Assembly (NCBI RefSeq): GCF_003050835.1
Contig: NZ_QAOJ01000002.1
Span: 1 to 64,000 of the forward strand
Reading direction: 5' to 3'
Length of the DNA: 64,000 nucleotides
DNA from: Pseudomonas sp. GV071
GTDB lineage: Bacteria > Pseudomonadota > Gammaproteobacteria > Pseudomonadales > Pseudomonadaceae
The notes under the pieces were generated by a model. The model saw only the letters and a list, made by a program, of their open reading frames with translations. It was not told where the DNA came from and ran no database searches. Positions 45,700 through 54,183 of the stretch are shown here, piece by piece (positions within the stretch are counted from its first letter, which is position 1; the number at the start of each line of letters is the position of its first letter). The position numbers were made by a program, and so were the translations under genes.

Positions 45700-45985
45700 C
45701 TTTTGATCTTGATCTACCCGCCCCTTGGGCGAAGGCCGAACGGAGTCGTTGCGCAAGGGGTCGAGCGGCCGGGAGCCGCGAGAGGCGCGAAGGGCCATGG
45801 ATGGCCCGTCGCGCCGGCCCCTGGAGCAACGACGGAGTGAGGGGACCTGAAGCGCAGCGTAAGGCCGAGGTAGGGGCAAGCCCTTTGGTTACTTTGCGGC
45901 GACTGGCAAAGTGACTCGCGCGTAAGGCGCGAAACAAAAACCTCCAGCACACGCGTCAATGAAGAAGAAAACCGTCCGCCAGTAG
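45700..45985. repeat. Dispersed structured repeat, copy 3 (full length)
   Basis: It matches copy 2 along about 280 nt. Stems: GGGCCAT-GG-ATGGCCC; an imperfect CCTGAAGC/GCGTAAGG (45,846-45,864); a 10-bp stem with one G-T pair (45,888-45,897 with 45,906-45,915) around GGCGACTG; and CGCGC-GTAAG-GCGCG. Compared with the other copies, paired bases change together. Confidence 0.8.
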
Positions 45986-45991
45986 ATCGCT

Positions 45992-46012
45992 TGGTGCGCA
46001 TAGCACACCCTA
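45992..46012. repeat. Single arm of the GTAGGGTGTGCTGTGC palindrome
   Basis: It matches one arm of the perfect inverted repeat at 35,490-35,510 with one change. It is joined directly to repeat copy 3. Confidence 0.7.
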
Positions 46013-46027
46013 CAAAAGCAAACCGCG

Positions 46028-47059
46028 CTAATCCGGCAGATTCTGCCGAATCATCCACTGCCCATCCGGCGGCACCAACAAACTCACATTCAACCGCCCC
46101 ACGTTGCTCCGATCGAGCATGATGATCTGCGGACTGACCATCTTCGCCACCGGCTGTTTCTCCAACAACCGCACCGCCAGATCCACCGCTATCCGCGCCT
46201 GCACCACCGGCGAATCGGTCGGCGCCGCCAACACCTGGCCATCGGCAATCGGCGCCAGCAACCGCTCATTGGCATAAAACGAAATCACCTCAAAGTGATA
46301 CCGCGGCGCACTGTTGTGCCGCAGCCGCGAAGCAAACGCCGCCGCCTCGGCATTGCCCAACACATAATCCAGATTGGGTTCACGCTCCAGCAGGGCGCGC
46401 ACCAACGGAGCCTGCCCGGAGATATCGGCAGCGCCATAACCGCCATGGATCAGGGTCACCGAACTGCCCTCGAGCGCCTCCTGCAAACCCGCCTCGGCAT
46501 CCTTCAGCCAGCCCGCGCCCGCAGGCCCGGGAAACCAGCCAACACGCACCGCACGGCCGTGCGCATGCTTGAGCAAATAGCCCACCGCCTCTTTGGTCAT
46601 CTCGGCAAAGTCCACCCGTGCATGGGCGCTGACGCCGGGGCAATCCAGGCGGTTGGCCAGGTCGATCACCGGAACGCCACGCGCAGCCACCGCCTGAATC
46701 TGCGGGCACAGGCCATTGGTGCTGATGCCACCGACGATAAAGGCGTCCGCCCCATGCGCGGCGCAGTGCTGGAACTGCTCGCTCTGCACCGCTGCGTTCT
46801 GGTAGCCGCCAGCGTCATAAATGCCCAGGCGCACACCCTGGCGCTCGGCTTCCTGCGACAGCCCCCAGGACATCGCCCACCAGTAGCGGCCCAACCCCTG
46901 CGGCAACACCGCGCAGATCCGCCAGGGCTTGCTGGCCCGGGCCTGGGGTTGGTAGTCCAGCGCCTGGCCATCGCTCACCACCGGCACCGGAAACCACTCC
47001 TGCGCCTGGAGCAACGGACAGACACACACGCACAACACAACGAGGAAAGTCACCCGCAT
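46028..47059 (-). CDS. TorT-like periplasmic sugar-binding-fold protein (copy A)
   Basis: The 343-residue protein has an N-terminal signal peptide (MRVTFLVVLCVCVCPLLQAQ) and the periplasmic-binding-protein-like I fold. It resembles TorT, the TMAO-sensing partner of the TorS kinase in E. coli: PWRICAVLPQGLGRYWWAMS and the GIYDAGGYQN motif match TorT's PWQLCA and EAGGY regions. No torS, torR or TMAO reductase gene is near. A paralogue of equal length lies 112 nt upstream, and both start with WFP and end with QWMIRQ-x-x-PD. The ligand is unknown. An upstream in-frame extension is rejected because the signal peptide starts at 47059. Confidence 0.85.
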   Translation of the reverse strand: MRVTFLVVLCVCVCPLLQAQEWFPVPVVSDGQALDYQPQARASKPWRICAVLPQGLGRYWWAMSWGLSQEAERQGVRLGIYDAGGYQNAAVQSEQFQHCAAHGADAFIVGGISTNGLCPQIQAVAARGVPVIDLANRLDCPGVSAHARVDFAEMTKEAVGYLLKHAHGRAVRVGWFPGPAGAGWLKDAEAGLQEALEGSSVTLIHGGYGAADISGQAPLVRALLEREPNLDYVLGNAEAAAFASRLRHNSAPRYHFEVISFYANERLLAPIADGQVLAAPTDSPVVQARIAVDLAVRLLEKQPVAKMVSPQIIMLDRSNVGRLNVSLLVPPDGQWMIRQNLPD

Positions 47060-47171
47060 CGGCAAGGCCTTATGCAATGTCAGGAACGATTCGGTACGCG
47101 AGTGCAAAGCGTGCCAGCCCGCTCAGAGTATTGCCACTAGGATCGGCACAAAGTTCCCGCTGTTGTGCGGT

Positions 47172-48203
47172 TCAATCCGGCATTTCCTGGCGGATCATCC
47201 ATTGGCCGTTGGGCGGCATCAGCAGGCTCATGTCGAAGCGTTGCAGGCTGGCCTTGTCGAGCATGCGGATGCGCGGGCCGATGCGTTCGGGCAGCGGCTG
47301 TTTCTCCAGCGCGCGCACAGCCAGATCAATGGCGATGCGCGCCTGGATCACCGGCGCATCGGTGGGTGCGGCCAGCACCTCGCCTTTGTTGATCAGCGCC
47401 AGCAGTTGCTCGGTGGCATAGAAGGACAGCACCTGGTAGTGGTAACGCGTGCCGGTGGTGCGCTTGAGTTGGGCAGCGAACGCCGCCGCCTCGGCGTTGC
47501 CGAGCAAGTAGTCGAGGTCGGGTTCGCGCTGCAGCAGGTCGCGCACCAGCTTGGCCTGGCTGGCGCGGTCCGGCGGGCCATAACCACCGCTGATCAGGCT
47601 CAGCGTGGAGCCGGCTACCGCCTGCTGCACCCCGCGTTCGGCATCCGCCACCCAGCCGGCGTTCTGCGGCCCCGGCAACCAGCCGACGCGCGCGGGTTTG
47701 CCTGGGTGGCGATCGAGAATATAGGCCACGGTCACCTTGGCCATCTCGGCGAAATCCACCCGCGAGTGGGCCGTGACTCCGGCACACTCCAGGCGGTTGA
47801 CCAGGTCGATCACCGGCACCGCGGTGTTGCGCAGTGCTTCGATCTGCGGGCAGAGGTCCGTGGTGTTGATGCTGGCGATCACCACGGCGTCGGCACCGCG
47901 CTGTATGCAGCGCTGCAATTGGGCCACCTGCACGTCGGCGTACTGGTAGCCGCCGGCTTCGTAGATCCCCAGTTGAATACCCTGGCGCGTGGCCTCCTCG
48001 GCCAATCCCCAGGACACGCCCCACCAGTAGCGGTCCTTGCCTTGCGGCAGCAGCGCGCAGACCCGCCAGGGTTGGCTGGCTTTGGGTTGTGGTTGGTAAT
48101 CAAGCAAGTTGCCGTCGCTGACCACGGCGGTCGGAAACCAGTCAGCGCCGTACACCGGCAGGCAACCGCAGAGAGCGAGCAAGGTCAGACAGATCACACG
48201 CAT
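47172..48203 (-). CDS. TorT-like periplasmic sugar-binding-fold protein (copy B)
   Basis: This 343-residue protein has a signal peptide (MRVICLTLLALCGCLPVYGA) and is a clear paralogue of copy A: both share the YWW and EAGGY/DAGGY motifs, VIDL(V/A)NRL, HSRVDFAEM-type segments and the QWMIRQ end. TorT in E. coli binds TMAO and talks to TorS, but no partner gene is seen here. The long in-frame extension upstream, antisense to the exporter gene, is rejected because the signal peptide marks the start. The pair may sense methylated amine oxides or related osmolytes, given the choline cluster nearby; this is an inference. Confidence 0.85.
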   Translation of the reverse strand: MRVICLTLLALCGCLPVYGADWFPTAVVSDGNLLDYQPQPKASQPWRVCALLPQGKDRYWWGVSWGLAEEATRQGIQLGIYEAGGYQYADVQVAQLQRCIQRGADAVVIASINTTDLCPQIEALRNTAVPVIDLVNRLECAGVTAHSRVDFAEMAKVTVAYILDRHPGKPARVGWLPGPQNAGWVADAERGVQQAVAGSTLSLISGGYGPPDRASQAKLVRDLLQREPDLDYLLGNAEAAAFAAQLKRTTGTRYHYQVLSFYATEQLLALINKGEVLAAPTDAPVIQARIAIDLAVRALEKQPLPERIGPRIRMLDKASLQRFDMSLLMPPNGQWMIRQEMPD

Positions 48204-48359
48204 GGAGCGGCGCCTTCGACAGTTGTGCACATCGCCCCACAGCGTGGCAGCGCCGCTGCGCTTTTGCCAATCGCCGGCTACAAATGCCCGGCAAGGTTGG
48301 CAACGCGGCGGCCAGAAGCCTAAAGTCCGTGGGGCCATTGCCCGTTCCAGAGAGTTTTC

Positions 48360-49787
48360 ATGCCGATACAACCCGCGTTGGACGCCCGCACCGCCCGCCT
48401 GCTGCCCTGGATCGTGGCCATTGCCTTCTTCATGCAGACCCTGGACGGCACCATCCTCAACACCGCCTTGCCGGCGATGGCCCGCGAACTGCTGGAAGAC
48501 CCGCTGCGCATGCAGTCGGTGGTGATCGCTTACATGCTCACCGTGGCACTGCTGATTCCGGCTTCGGGCTGGATTGCCGACCGCTTCGGCACCCGGCGGA
48601 TTTTCTTCGGCGCGATTCTGCTGTTCAGTTGCGGCTCGCTGCTCTGCGCCATCAGCACCACGCTGCCGCAACTGGTGGGCGCACGCATCGTGCAGGGCCT
48701 GGGCGGCGCACTGATGATGCCGGTTGGCCGCCTGGTGGTGTTGCGGGCCTACCCGCGAACCGAGCTGGTGCGGATCATGAGTTTCATCACCCTGCCCGGC
48801 CTGCTCGGCCCACTGATTGGCCCGACCCTGGGCGGCTGGCTGGTGGAATACGCCAGCTGGCACTGGATCTTCCTGATCAATATTCCGGTGGGCCTGATCG
48901 GCTGCATTGCCGTGTACCGGGTGATGCCCGACCTGCGCGGTCCGCAGCGCAGCCGCTTCGACACCCTGGGGTTCATCCTGTTTGGTGGCGCCATGGTGCT
49001 GATTACCATCGCCCTTGAGGGCCTGGGCGAACTGCACCTGGCGCATATGCGCGTGATGCTGCTGTTGCTCGGCGGCCTGGCCTGTCTGGCTGCGTACTGG
49101 CTGCGCGCCGGGCAAGTGGCCGAACCGCTGTTCGCGCCGCGCCTGTTTCGCACCCGCACCTTTGCCGTGGGCATTCTAGGCAACCTGTTCGCGCGCCTGG
49201 GCAGCGGCTCGTTGCCGTTTCTGGTGCCACTGCTGTTGCAGGTGGCCCTGGGTTATTCACCGGCCGAGGCGGGCATGAGCATGATTCCCCTGGCGCTGGC
49301 GGCGATGGCGGTCAAACCCTTGGCCAAGTCGATCATCGACCGTTTTGGTTACCGCACCGTGCTGACGGGCAACACCCTGTTGCTCGGTGGCCTGCTGGCG
49401 AGCCTGGGCCTGGTCACCGCGACCACCCCATACGCCATGCTGCTCGTACAACTGGGGTTGTTGGGGGCGGTCAACTCGATGCAGTTCACGGCGATGAACA
49501 CCGTCACCCTGATCGACCTCGATGACAGCAGCGCCAGCAGCGGCAACAGCCTGCTGTCGGTGGTGGTGCAGTTGGCGATCAGCCTGGGCATCGCCTCGGG
49601 CGCGGCGCTGCTGGGCGGGTTTACCAGCGAGATCGGCAGCGGCGAGATCGACAGCGTGTTGGGCGCGTTCCAGCTGACGTTTCTGTGCGTGGGCGTGCTG
49701 ACGCTATTGGCGGCGGCGATCTTTTTGCAGCTGTCGCGTGAGGATGGGCGGTCGGCGAAGCGGGTGCCGACAGAGATTCAGGAGTAA
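48360..49787 (+). CDS. mdtD: MdtD-like multidrug exporter, DHA2 family (MFS)
   Basis: The 475-residue protein is a proton-driven drug:H+ antiporter-type permease with about 14 hydrophobic segments. The N-terminal FMQTLDGTILNTALPAMA motif (motif D1 of the 14-TMS DHA2 family) and GWIADRFGTRRIFF (motif A) are clear. It resembles E. coli MdtD. No membrane-fusion protein gene lies beside it, so it probably works alone. The substrate cannot be told. The start fits the first membrane helix. A palindrome follows the stop. Confidence 0.9.
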   Translation: MPIQPALDARTARLLPWIVAIAFFMQTLDGTILNTALPAMARELLEDPLRMQSVVIAYMLTVALLIPASGWIADRFGTRRIFFGAILLFSCGSLLCAISTTLPQLVGARIVQGLGGALMMPVGRLVVLRAYPRTELVRIMSFITLPGLLGPLIGPTLGGWLVEYASWHWIFLINIPVGLIGCIAVYRVMPDLRGPQRSRFDTLGFILFGGAMVLITIALEGLGELHLAHMRVMLLLLGGLACLAAYWLRAGQVAEPLFAPRLFRTRTFAVGILGNLFARLGSGSLPFLVPLLLQVALGYSPAEAGMSMIPLALAAMAVKPLAKSIIDRFGYRTVLTGNTLLLGGLLASLGLVTATTPYAMLLVQLGLLGAVNSMQFTAMNTVTLIDLDDSSASSGNSLLSVVVQLAISLGIASGAALLGGFTSEIGSGEIDSVLGAFQLTFLCVGVLTLLAAAIFLQLSREDGRSAKRVPTEIQE

Positions 49788-49793
49788 GGCGCG

Positions 49794-49876
49794 GCATTCT
49801 GGATCCCGGCTTGCGCCGGGATGACGGAGGTTTTGATAAGACCACCGTCGTCCCAGCGCAGGCTGGGACCCAGAAT
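49794..49876. repeat. Inverted repeat, CTGGGACCCAG family
   Basis: CTGGATCCCGGCTTGCGCCG opens the element, and an inverted GCGCAGGCTGGGACCCAG arm closes it. It lies between convergent genes. Confidence 0.75.
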
Positions 49877-49913
49877 ATCGCCGGGAACGAAGGTGCCGAA
49901 TTGAATGGGGCTA

Positions 49914-51170
49914 TCAGCCGAAATAGCTGCCGTTTTTCGAAGGCAACCCACTCCACAATTCTTCCAGCCGCGGAAAATTCCAATCCTCCGGCGCTTCACG
50001 ACCAATGATCTTCTCGCGCCCGACCAGCTTCGCCAGATCAATCACCTGCTGCTGAATCGGCGTTTTCGATTTGGCCATGAAGAACACTTTCACCCGTGGC
50101 GTCAGCAATGAGGTTGCGTGCTGGTCCATGACGATGCCCAGGCGCCCGCTTTCCAAGCGCACCAGCGAACCCGTGGGGTAGATGCCAACCGATTTGACGA
50201 AGGCCTGGAAGATCACCTGGTCGAAATGGCCTTTGCTCCATTCGGCCATCTTGCGAATCGACTCGGCCGGGTCCCAGCCACTCTTGTACGGGCGGTTGGA
50301 GGTGATCGCGTCATACACGTCACACACCGCGCCCATCTTCGCGAACAGGCTGATCTGGTCGCCTGCCAGGCGGTGCGGGTAGCCGCTGCCGTCGATCTTT
50401 TCGTGGTGGTGCAAGCACACGTCGAGGACGATGGCGTTGATGTCGCGGTTGTCTTTAAGCAACTTCAACCCGGCCATCGGGTGGTCGCGCATGGTGGTGA
50501 ACTCGGCGTCGGTGAGTTTGCCGGGTTTGTTCAGGATCGCATCGGGGATCATCATCTTGCCGATGTCATGCAGCAGCCCGGCCACCCCCGCATCGCGCAC
50601 CATGTCCTCACTCAAGCCGAGCTGGCGTGCGAGGGCGATCATCAGCGCGCACACCGCCACCGAGTGCATGTAGGTGTATTCGTCAGAGGTTTTCAGCCGC
50701 GCCAGGCTGATCATCGCATCGGGGTTGCGGATCACCGACTCGGTGATTTCCTCCACCAGTTCGGTCACTCGTGCGGCGTCGATGGCCTGGCCCATGCGCA
50801 CTTCGCCGAACATGGCGACCACTGCATCCTTGGACCGCGCGCACAGTTGCTGGGCGCGTTTCACTTCCTCTTCCAAGGCAACGCTGATCGGTTTATGCGG
50901 CACCTCGATCGCGACCTCTGCCACCAATAACTGCTCGACCTCAGCCGCCACCTCCGCCGCGCTGAGCGCGATGCTGCCATCGGGCACATCAAGGCCTTTA
51001 GTGGGGTCGATCCACACCTCTTCGATGCCGCTGTCGAGAATGCGCTGCAGGTCTTTGGCAGTGTTGAGCAGAAACTTGGTTTTCCAGAACGGGTGTTCCA
51101 TCCACGAACCACAAAATTCGTGGATGAACATGCCCAGACAGAGGTCAGTAACAGCGATTCGTTTCAGCAC
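49914..51170 (-). CDS. HD-GYP domain cyclic-di-GMP phosphodiesterase with DUF3391
   Basis: HD-GYP proteins hydrolyse cyclic di-GMP to GMP. The 418-residue product has an N-terminal DUF3391 domain (VTDLCLGMFIHEFCGSW; about residues 5-130) and a C-terminal HD-GYP domain with LLHDIGKMMIP and HHEKIDGSGYP, so the catalytic motifs are intact. I start at the GTG 51170 (protein begins with LKRIAVTDL after the initiator); a TTG five codons earlier is possible. It is a soluble protein. A GGEEF protein and an HDOD protein lie within 10 kb, so it may share a signalling circuit. Confidence 0.9.
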   Translation of the reverse strand: MLKRIAVTDLCLGMFIHEFCGSWMEHPFWKTKFLLNTAKDLQRILDSGIEEVWIDPTKGLDVPDGSIALSAAEVAAEVEQLLVAEVAIEVPHKPISVALEEEVKRAQQLCARSKDAVVAMFGEVRMGQAIDAARVTELVEEITESVIRNPDAMISLARLKTSDEYTYMHSVAVCALMIALARQLGLSEDMVRDAGVAGLLHDIGKMMIPDAILNKPGKLTDAEFTTMRDHPMAGLKLLKDNRDINAIVLDVCLHHHEKIDGSGYPHRLAGDQISLFAKMGAVCDVYDAITSNRPYKSGWDPAESIRKMAEWSKGHFDQVIFQAFVKSVGIYPTGSLVRLESGRLGIVMDQHATSLLTPRVKVFFMAKSKTPIQQQVIDLAKLVGREKIIGREAPEDWNFPRLEELWSGLPSKNGSYFG

Positions 51171-51395
51171 GGCAGAACCCGGCAAATTCAGCGGATACGG
51201 TCAGGCGAGAACGCGCCGACCTGTGAAGAAAGTAATACCAGCAAATAGCCACTTTTGCGCAGCGGTTTACGCGCAATCCGTCGGCGGCAGCGCATAAATC
51301 TACCCGCAGCCCGTCGCTCCCTTGCACTGTCCATGCCGTGCCGGCGGGTGCCCCTGTTACACTGCACGCCATTTCCGTTTAGCAGGCCTGCCCCC

Positions 51396-52775
51396 GTGAC
51401 TTCCACCGCGTTCAATTCGTTGCCCCTGTCCGCCGCCATGTTGGCCAACCTGGAGTCCCTGGGTTACGCCGAAATGACGCCGATTCAGGCACAAAGCCTG
51501 CCGGTGATTCTCAAGGGCATGGACCTGATTGCCCAGGCCAAGACTGGTAGCGGCAAGACCGCGGCCTTCGGCATCGGCCTGCTCAACCCGCTCAACCCGC
51601 GCTACTTTGGTTGCCAGGCGCTGGTGCTCTGCCCCACCCGGGAGCTCGCCGACCAGGTGGCCAAGGAAATCCGCCGGCTGGCGCGCAGCGCCGACAACAT
51701 CAAAGTACTGACCCTGTGTGGCGGCGTGCCGTTCGGGCCGCAGATCGGCTCGCTGGAGCACGGCGCACACATCATCGTCGGCACCCCGGGGCGGATTCAG
51801 GAACACCTGCGCAAAGGCACCCTGAAGCTCGACGGCCTCAACACCTTGGTGCTCGATGAAGCCGACCGTATGCTCGACATGGGCTTTAACGACGCCATCA
51901 CCGACATCATCAGCCACACCCCGGCCAGGCGGCAGACCCTGTTGTTCTCCGCCACCTACCCGAGCGGTATCAAGCAGTTGTCCGCCGCGATCATGCGCGA
52001 CCCGCAGCAGGTGCGTGCCGAGCACCTTCACGCTGACAACCAGATTGAACAGCGCTTCTACGAAATCGACCCGGACCAGCGTCTGCAGGCCGTCACCAAG
52101 GTGTTGGCGCATTTCCGCCCGCAATCGTGCGTGGCCTTCTGCTTCACCAAGCAGCAATGCCAGGAAGTGGTCGATCACCTGATTGCCAAAGGCTTCTCCG
52201 CCCAGGCCCTCAACGGCGACCTGGAACAACGCGACCGCGACCAGGTGCTGGCGATGTTCGCCAACCGTAGCTGCAGCGTTCTGGTAGCCACCGACGTGGC
52301 CGCGCGCGGGCTGGATATCGACGCCCTGGACATGGTGATCAACGTCGAATTGGCGCGCGATTCGGAAATCCACATTCACCGTGTCGGCCGCACCGGTCGT
52401 GCCGGCGAAAAAGGCCTGGCCGTGAGCCTGGTAGCGCCTGCCGAAGGCCAACGCGCCCAGGCCATCGAAACCCGCCAGCAGGCCCCCCTGCACTGGGACC
52501 AGATCGACAATCTCAAGGCGCAGCCCGGTGGCCCGCTGCAGCCACCGATGGTGACCCTGTGCATTGGGGCCGGACGTAAAGACAAAGTGCGCCCAGGCGA
52601 TATCCTCGGCGCACTGACCGGCGACGCTGGCATCGCTGGCGACAAGGTCGGCAAGATCGCTATTTTCGATTACCAGGCTTATGTGGCGGTGGATCGTAAT
52701 GTGGTCAATCAGGCGTTGAATCGTTTGAATAGCGGCAAGATCAAAGGCAAGTCGATTCGCGTGCGGATGCTTTAA
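51396..52775 (+). CDS. dbpA: ATP-dependent RNA helicase DbpA
   Basis: DbpA is a DEAD-box helicase that acts on helix 92 of 23S rRNA during large-subunit assembly. The 459-residue protein has the Q-motif region MTPIQAQSLPVIL, Walker A AKTGSGKT, VLDEADRMLD, LFSATYP and HRVGRTGRAG. The C-terminal RNA-binding domain (VTLCIGAGRKDKVRPGDILG onward) is the DbpA type. The start is a GTG at 51396 (V/M-TSTAFNSLPLS); a longer frame from 51,255 is rejected. It is a single gene flanked by palindromes. Confidence 0.95.
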   Translation: MTSTAFNSLPLSAAMLANLESLGYAEMTPIQAQSLPVILKGMDLIAQAKTGSGKTAAFGIGLLNPLNPRYFGCQALVLCPTRELADQVAKEIRRLARSADNIKVLTLCGGVPFGPQIGSLEHGAHIIVGTPGRIQEHLRKGTLKLDGLNTLVLDEADRMLDMGFNDAITDIISHTPARRQTLLFSATYPSGIKQLSAAIMRDPQQVRAEHLHADNQIEQRFYEIDPDQRLQAVTKVLAHFRPQSCVAFCFTKQQCQEVVDHLIAKGFSAQALNGDLEQRDRDQVLAMFANRSCSVLVATDVAARGLDIDALDMVINVELARDSEIHIHRVGRTGRAGEKGLAVSLVAPAEGQRAQAIETRQQAPLHWDQIDNLKAQPGGPLQPPMVTLCIGAGRKDKVRPGDILGALTGDAGIAGDKVGKIAIFDYQAYVAVDRNVVNQALNRLNSGKIKGKSIRVRML

Positions 52776-52796
52776 ACCCGCATTCGCCCTTGCGAT

Positions 52797-52870
52797 TCTG
52801 CCAGCCTGCGCTGGGATGACGGAGGTGTTGTTAAGCCCCCGTCTCCCCAGCGCAGGCTGGGGTCCAGAGT
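52797..52870. repeat. Inverted repeat, CTGGGACCCAG family
   Basis: CCAGCCTGCGCTGGGATGAC and an inverted CCCAGCGCAGGCTGGGG arm form a hairpin between dbpA and the GGEEF gene. Confidence 0.75.
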
Positions 52871-52947
52871 CGTGAAGCTGAGTAACGATCTATCCGCCGC
52901 ACACAGCCCAAAAGAGACGTAGGCACCGCAGTTACAAGGAGACGTAG

Positions 52948-54183
52948 GTGAAAAACATCCTGGTCGTCGAGGACAGCCCTCTCGTTCTGAAAATCCTCGA
53001 GCACCTGTTCCGCCAGGAGCCCAACCTGCAACCGGTGTTCTGCGCCTCCCTCGGTGAAGCCCAGGTGATGCTGGAAACCTCGGCCGGGTTGTTCTTCGCT
53101 GCCATCGTCGACCTCAATCTGCCCGATGCCATGGACGGTGAGATCGTCGACCTGGTGCTCGGCTTCAGCCTGCCGTGCATCGTGCTCAGCGGCTCGTACA
53201 ACGAGCAGCGCCGCGACGAGTTGCTGCTCAAGGGCGTGGTCGATTACGTGCTCAAGGAAAGCCAGCACTCTTACGAATACGCCTTCCGCCTGCTGCACCG
53301 CCTGGAGAGCAACAGCCAGGTGAAGATTCTGGTGGCCGAAGACTCCGACGCCACCCGCCACTTCATCCGCCGCATCCTCACCTCGCACCTGTACCAGATC
53401 ATCGACGCGGTGGACGGCAACCAGGCACTGCAGATTCTCAAGGAGCAGCCCGACATCGATCTGCTGCTGGTGGACCACAGCATGCCGGGCATCAGCGGCT
53501 TCGACCTGGTCAAGCTGCTGCGGCAAAAGATGAAGCGCAGCGACCTGATCATTCTTGGCCTCTCCGCCGACACCAAGGGCTCGCTCAGCGCCCTGTTCAT
53601 CAAGCACGGCGCCGACGACTTCCTGCGCAAACCGTTCTGCCCGGAAGAGCTCAACTGCCGAGTGATGTCGACCCTGGAGCGCCGCGACCTGATGCAGGCG
53701 CTCAAGCAGGCGGCCTTGTTCGACTCGCTGACCAACCTGTACAACCGCCGCGCTTTCTATGAGCAAGGCACGCAGATGTGCAAGCTGGCGCAACGTGGTG
53801 GCCATGACCTTAGCGTGGCGATGCTCGACCTGGATTTCTTCAAGAGCATCAACGATGAGTTCGGCCACGCCAGCGGCGACACCGCCCTGGTGCTGTTCGC
53901 CCGCGCCCTGTTGCAGGTGTTCCCGGATGCCTTGCTCGGCCGCTTGGGCGGGGAAGAGTTTGCTCTGCTCAGCCGTCAGGACGCGCCGGCGCTGCAAGGT
54001 GCGCTGGAACAACTGCGCCAGGTGTCTGCCGGCCTGCGCTACGCCATCGATGCGCCGCCGCTGAACTTCAGTGCCGGGGTGTTCCAGGGTGCACCGGAAG
54101 ACCTGGAAAGCCTGCTGCACCAGGCCGACACCCGCCTGTACCAGGCCAAGCACCAGGGCCGCGGGCGTACTGTCAGCAACTAG
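52948..54183 (+). CDS. Diguanylate cyclase with two receiver domains
   Basis: The 411-residue protein is a likely response regulator that makes cyclic di-GMP. It carries two receiver domains (about residues 1-120 and 124-245; phosphoacceptors Asp55 and Asp176) and a GGDEF domain with GGEEF at 334-338. The RxxD inhibitory site normally five residues before this motif is absent (the position reads F-P-D-A). Translation starts at a GTG with AAGGAG upstream. No histidine kinase gene adjoins. It converges with an orphan binding-protein gene, the two stops being adjacent. Confidence 0.92.
   Translation: MKNILVVEDSPLVLKILEHLFRQEPNLQPVFCASLGEAQVMLETSAGLFFAAIVDLNLPDAMDGEIVDLVLGFSLPCIVLSGSYNEQRRDELLLKGVVDYVLKESQHSYEYAFRLLHRLESNSQVKILVAEDSDATRHFIRRILTSHLYQIIDAVDGNQALQILKEQPDIDLLLVDHSMPGISGFDLVKLLRQKMKRSDLIILGLSADTKGSLSALFIKHGADDFLRKPFCPEELNCRVMSTLERRDLMQALKQAALFDSLTNLYNRRAFYEQGTQMCKLAQRGGHDLSVAMLDLDFFKSINDEFGHASGDTALVLFARALLQVFPDALLGRLGGEEFALLSRQDAPALQGALEQLRQVSAGLRYAIDAPPLNFSAGVFQGAPEDLESLLHQADTRLYQAKHQGRGRTVSN

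Larger units (their letters stand above)
45633..46027. other. 395-nt gene-free stretch after betA
   Basis: It contains a single REP unit (45,647-45,672), repeat copy 3 (45,700-45,985) and a half-palindrome (45,992-46,012). No credible gene is seen; apparent reading frames translate the repeat. Confidence 0.7.

Noticed and set aside
45629..46058. Minus-strand small frames after betA
   Set aside because: They also translate repeat copy 3 and neighbouring palindromes.
48204..49115. N-terminal extension of the second TorT-like protein
   Set aside because: It is antisense to the exporter gene, and the signal peptide starts at 48,203.
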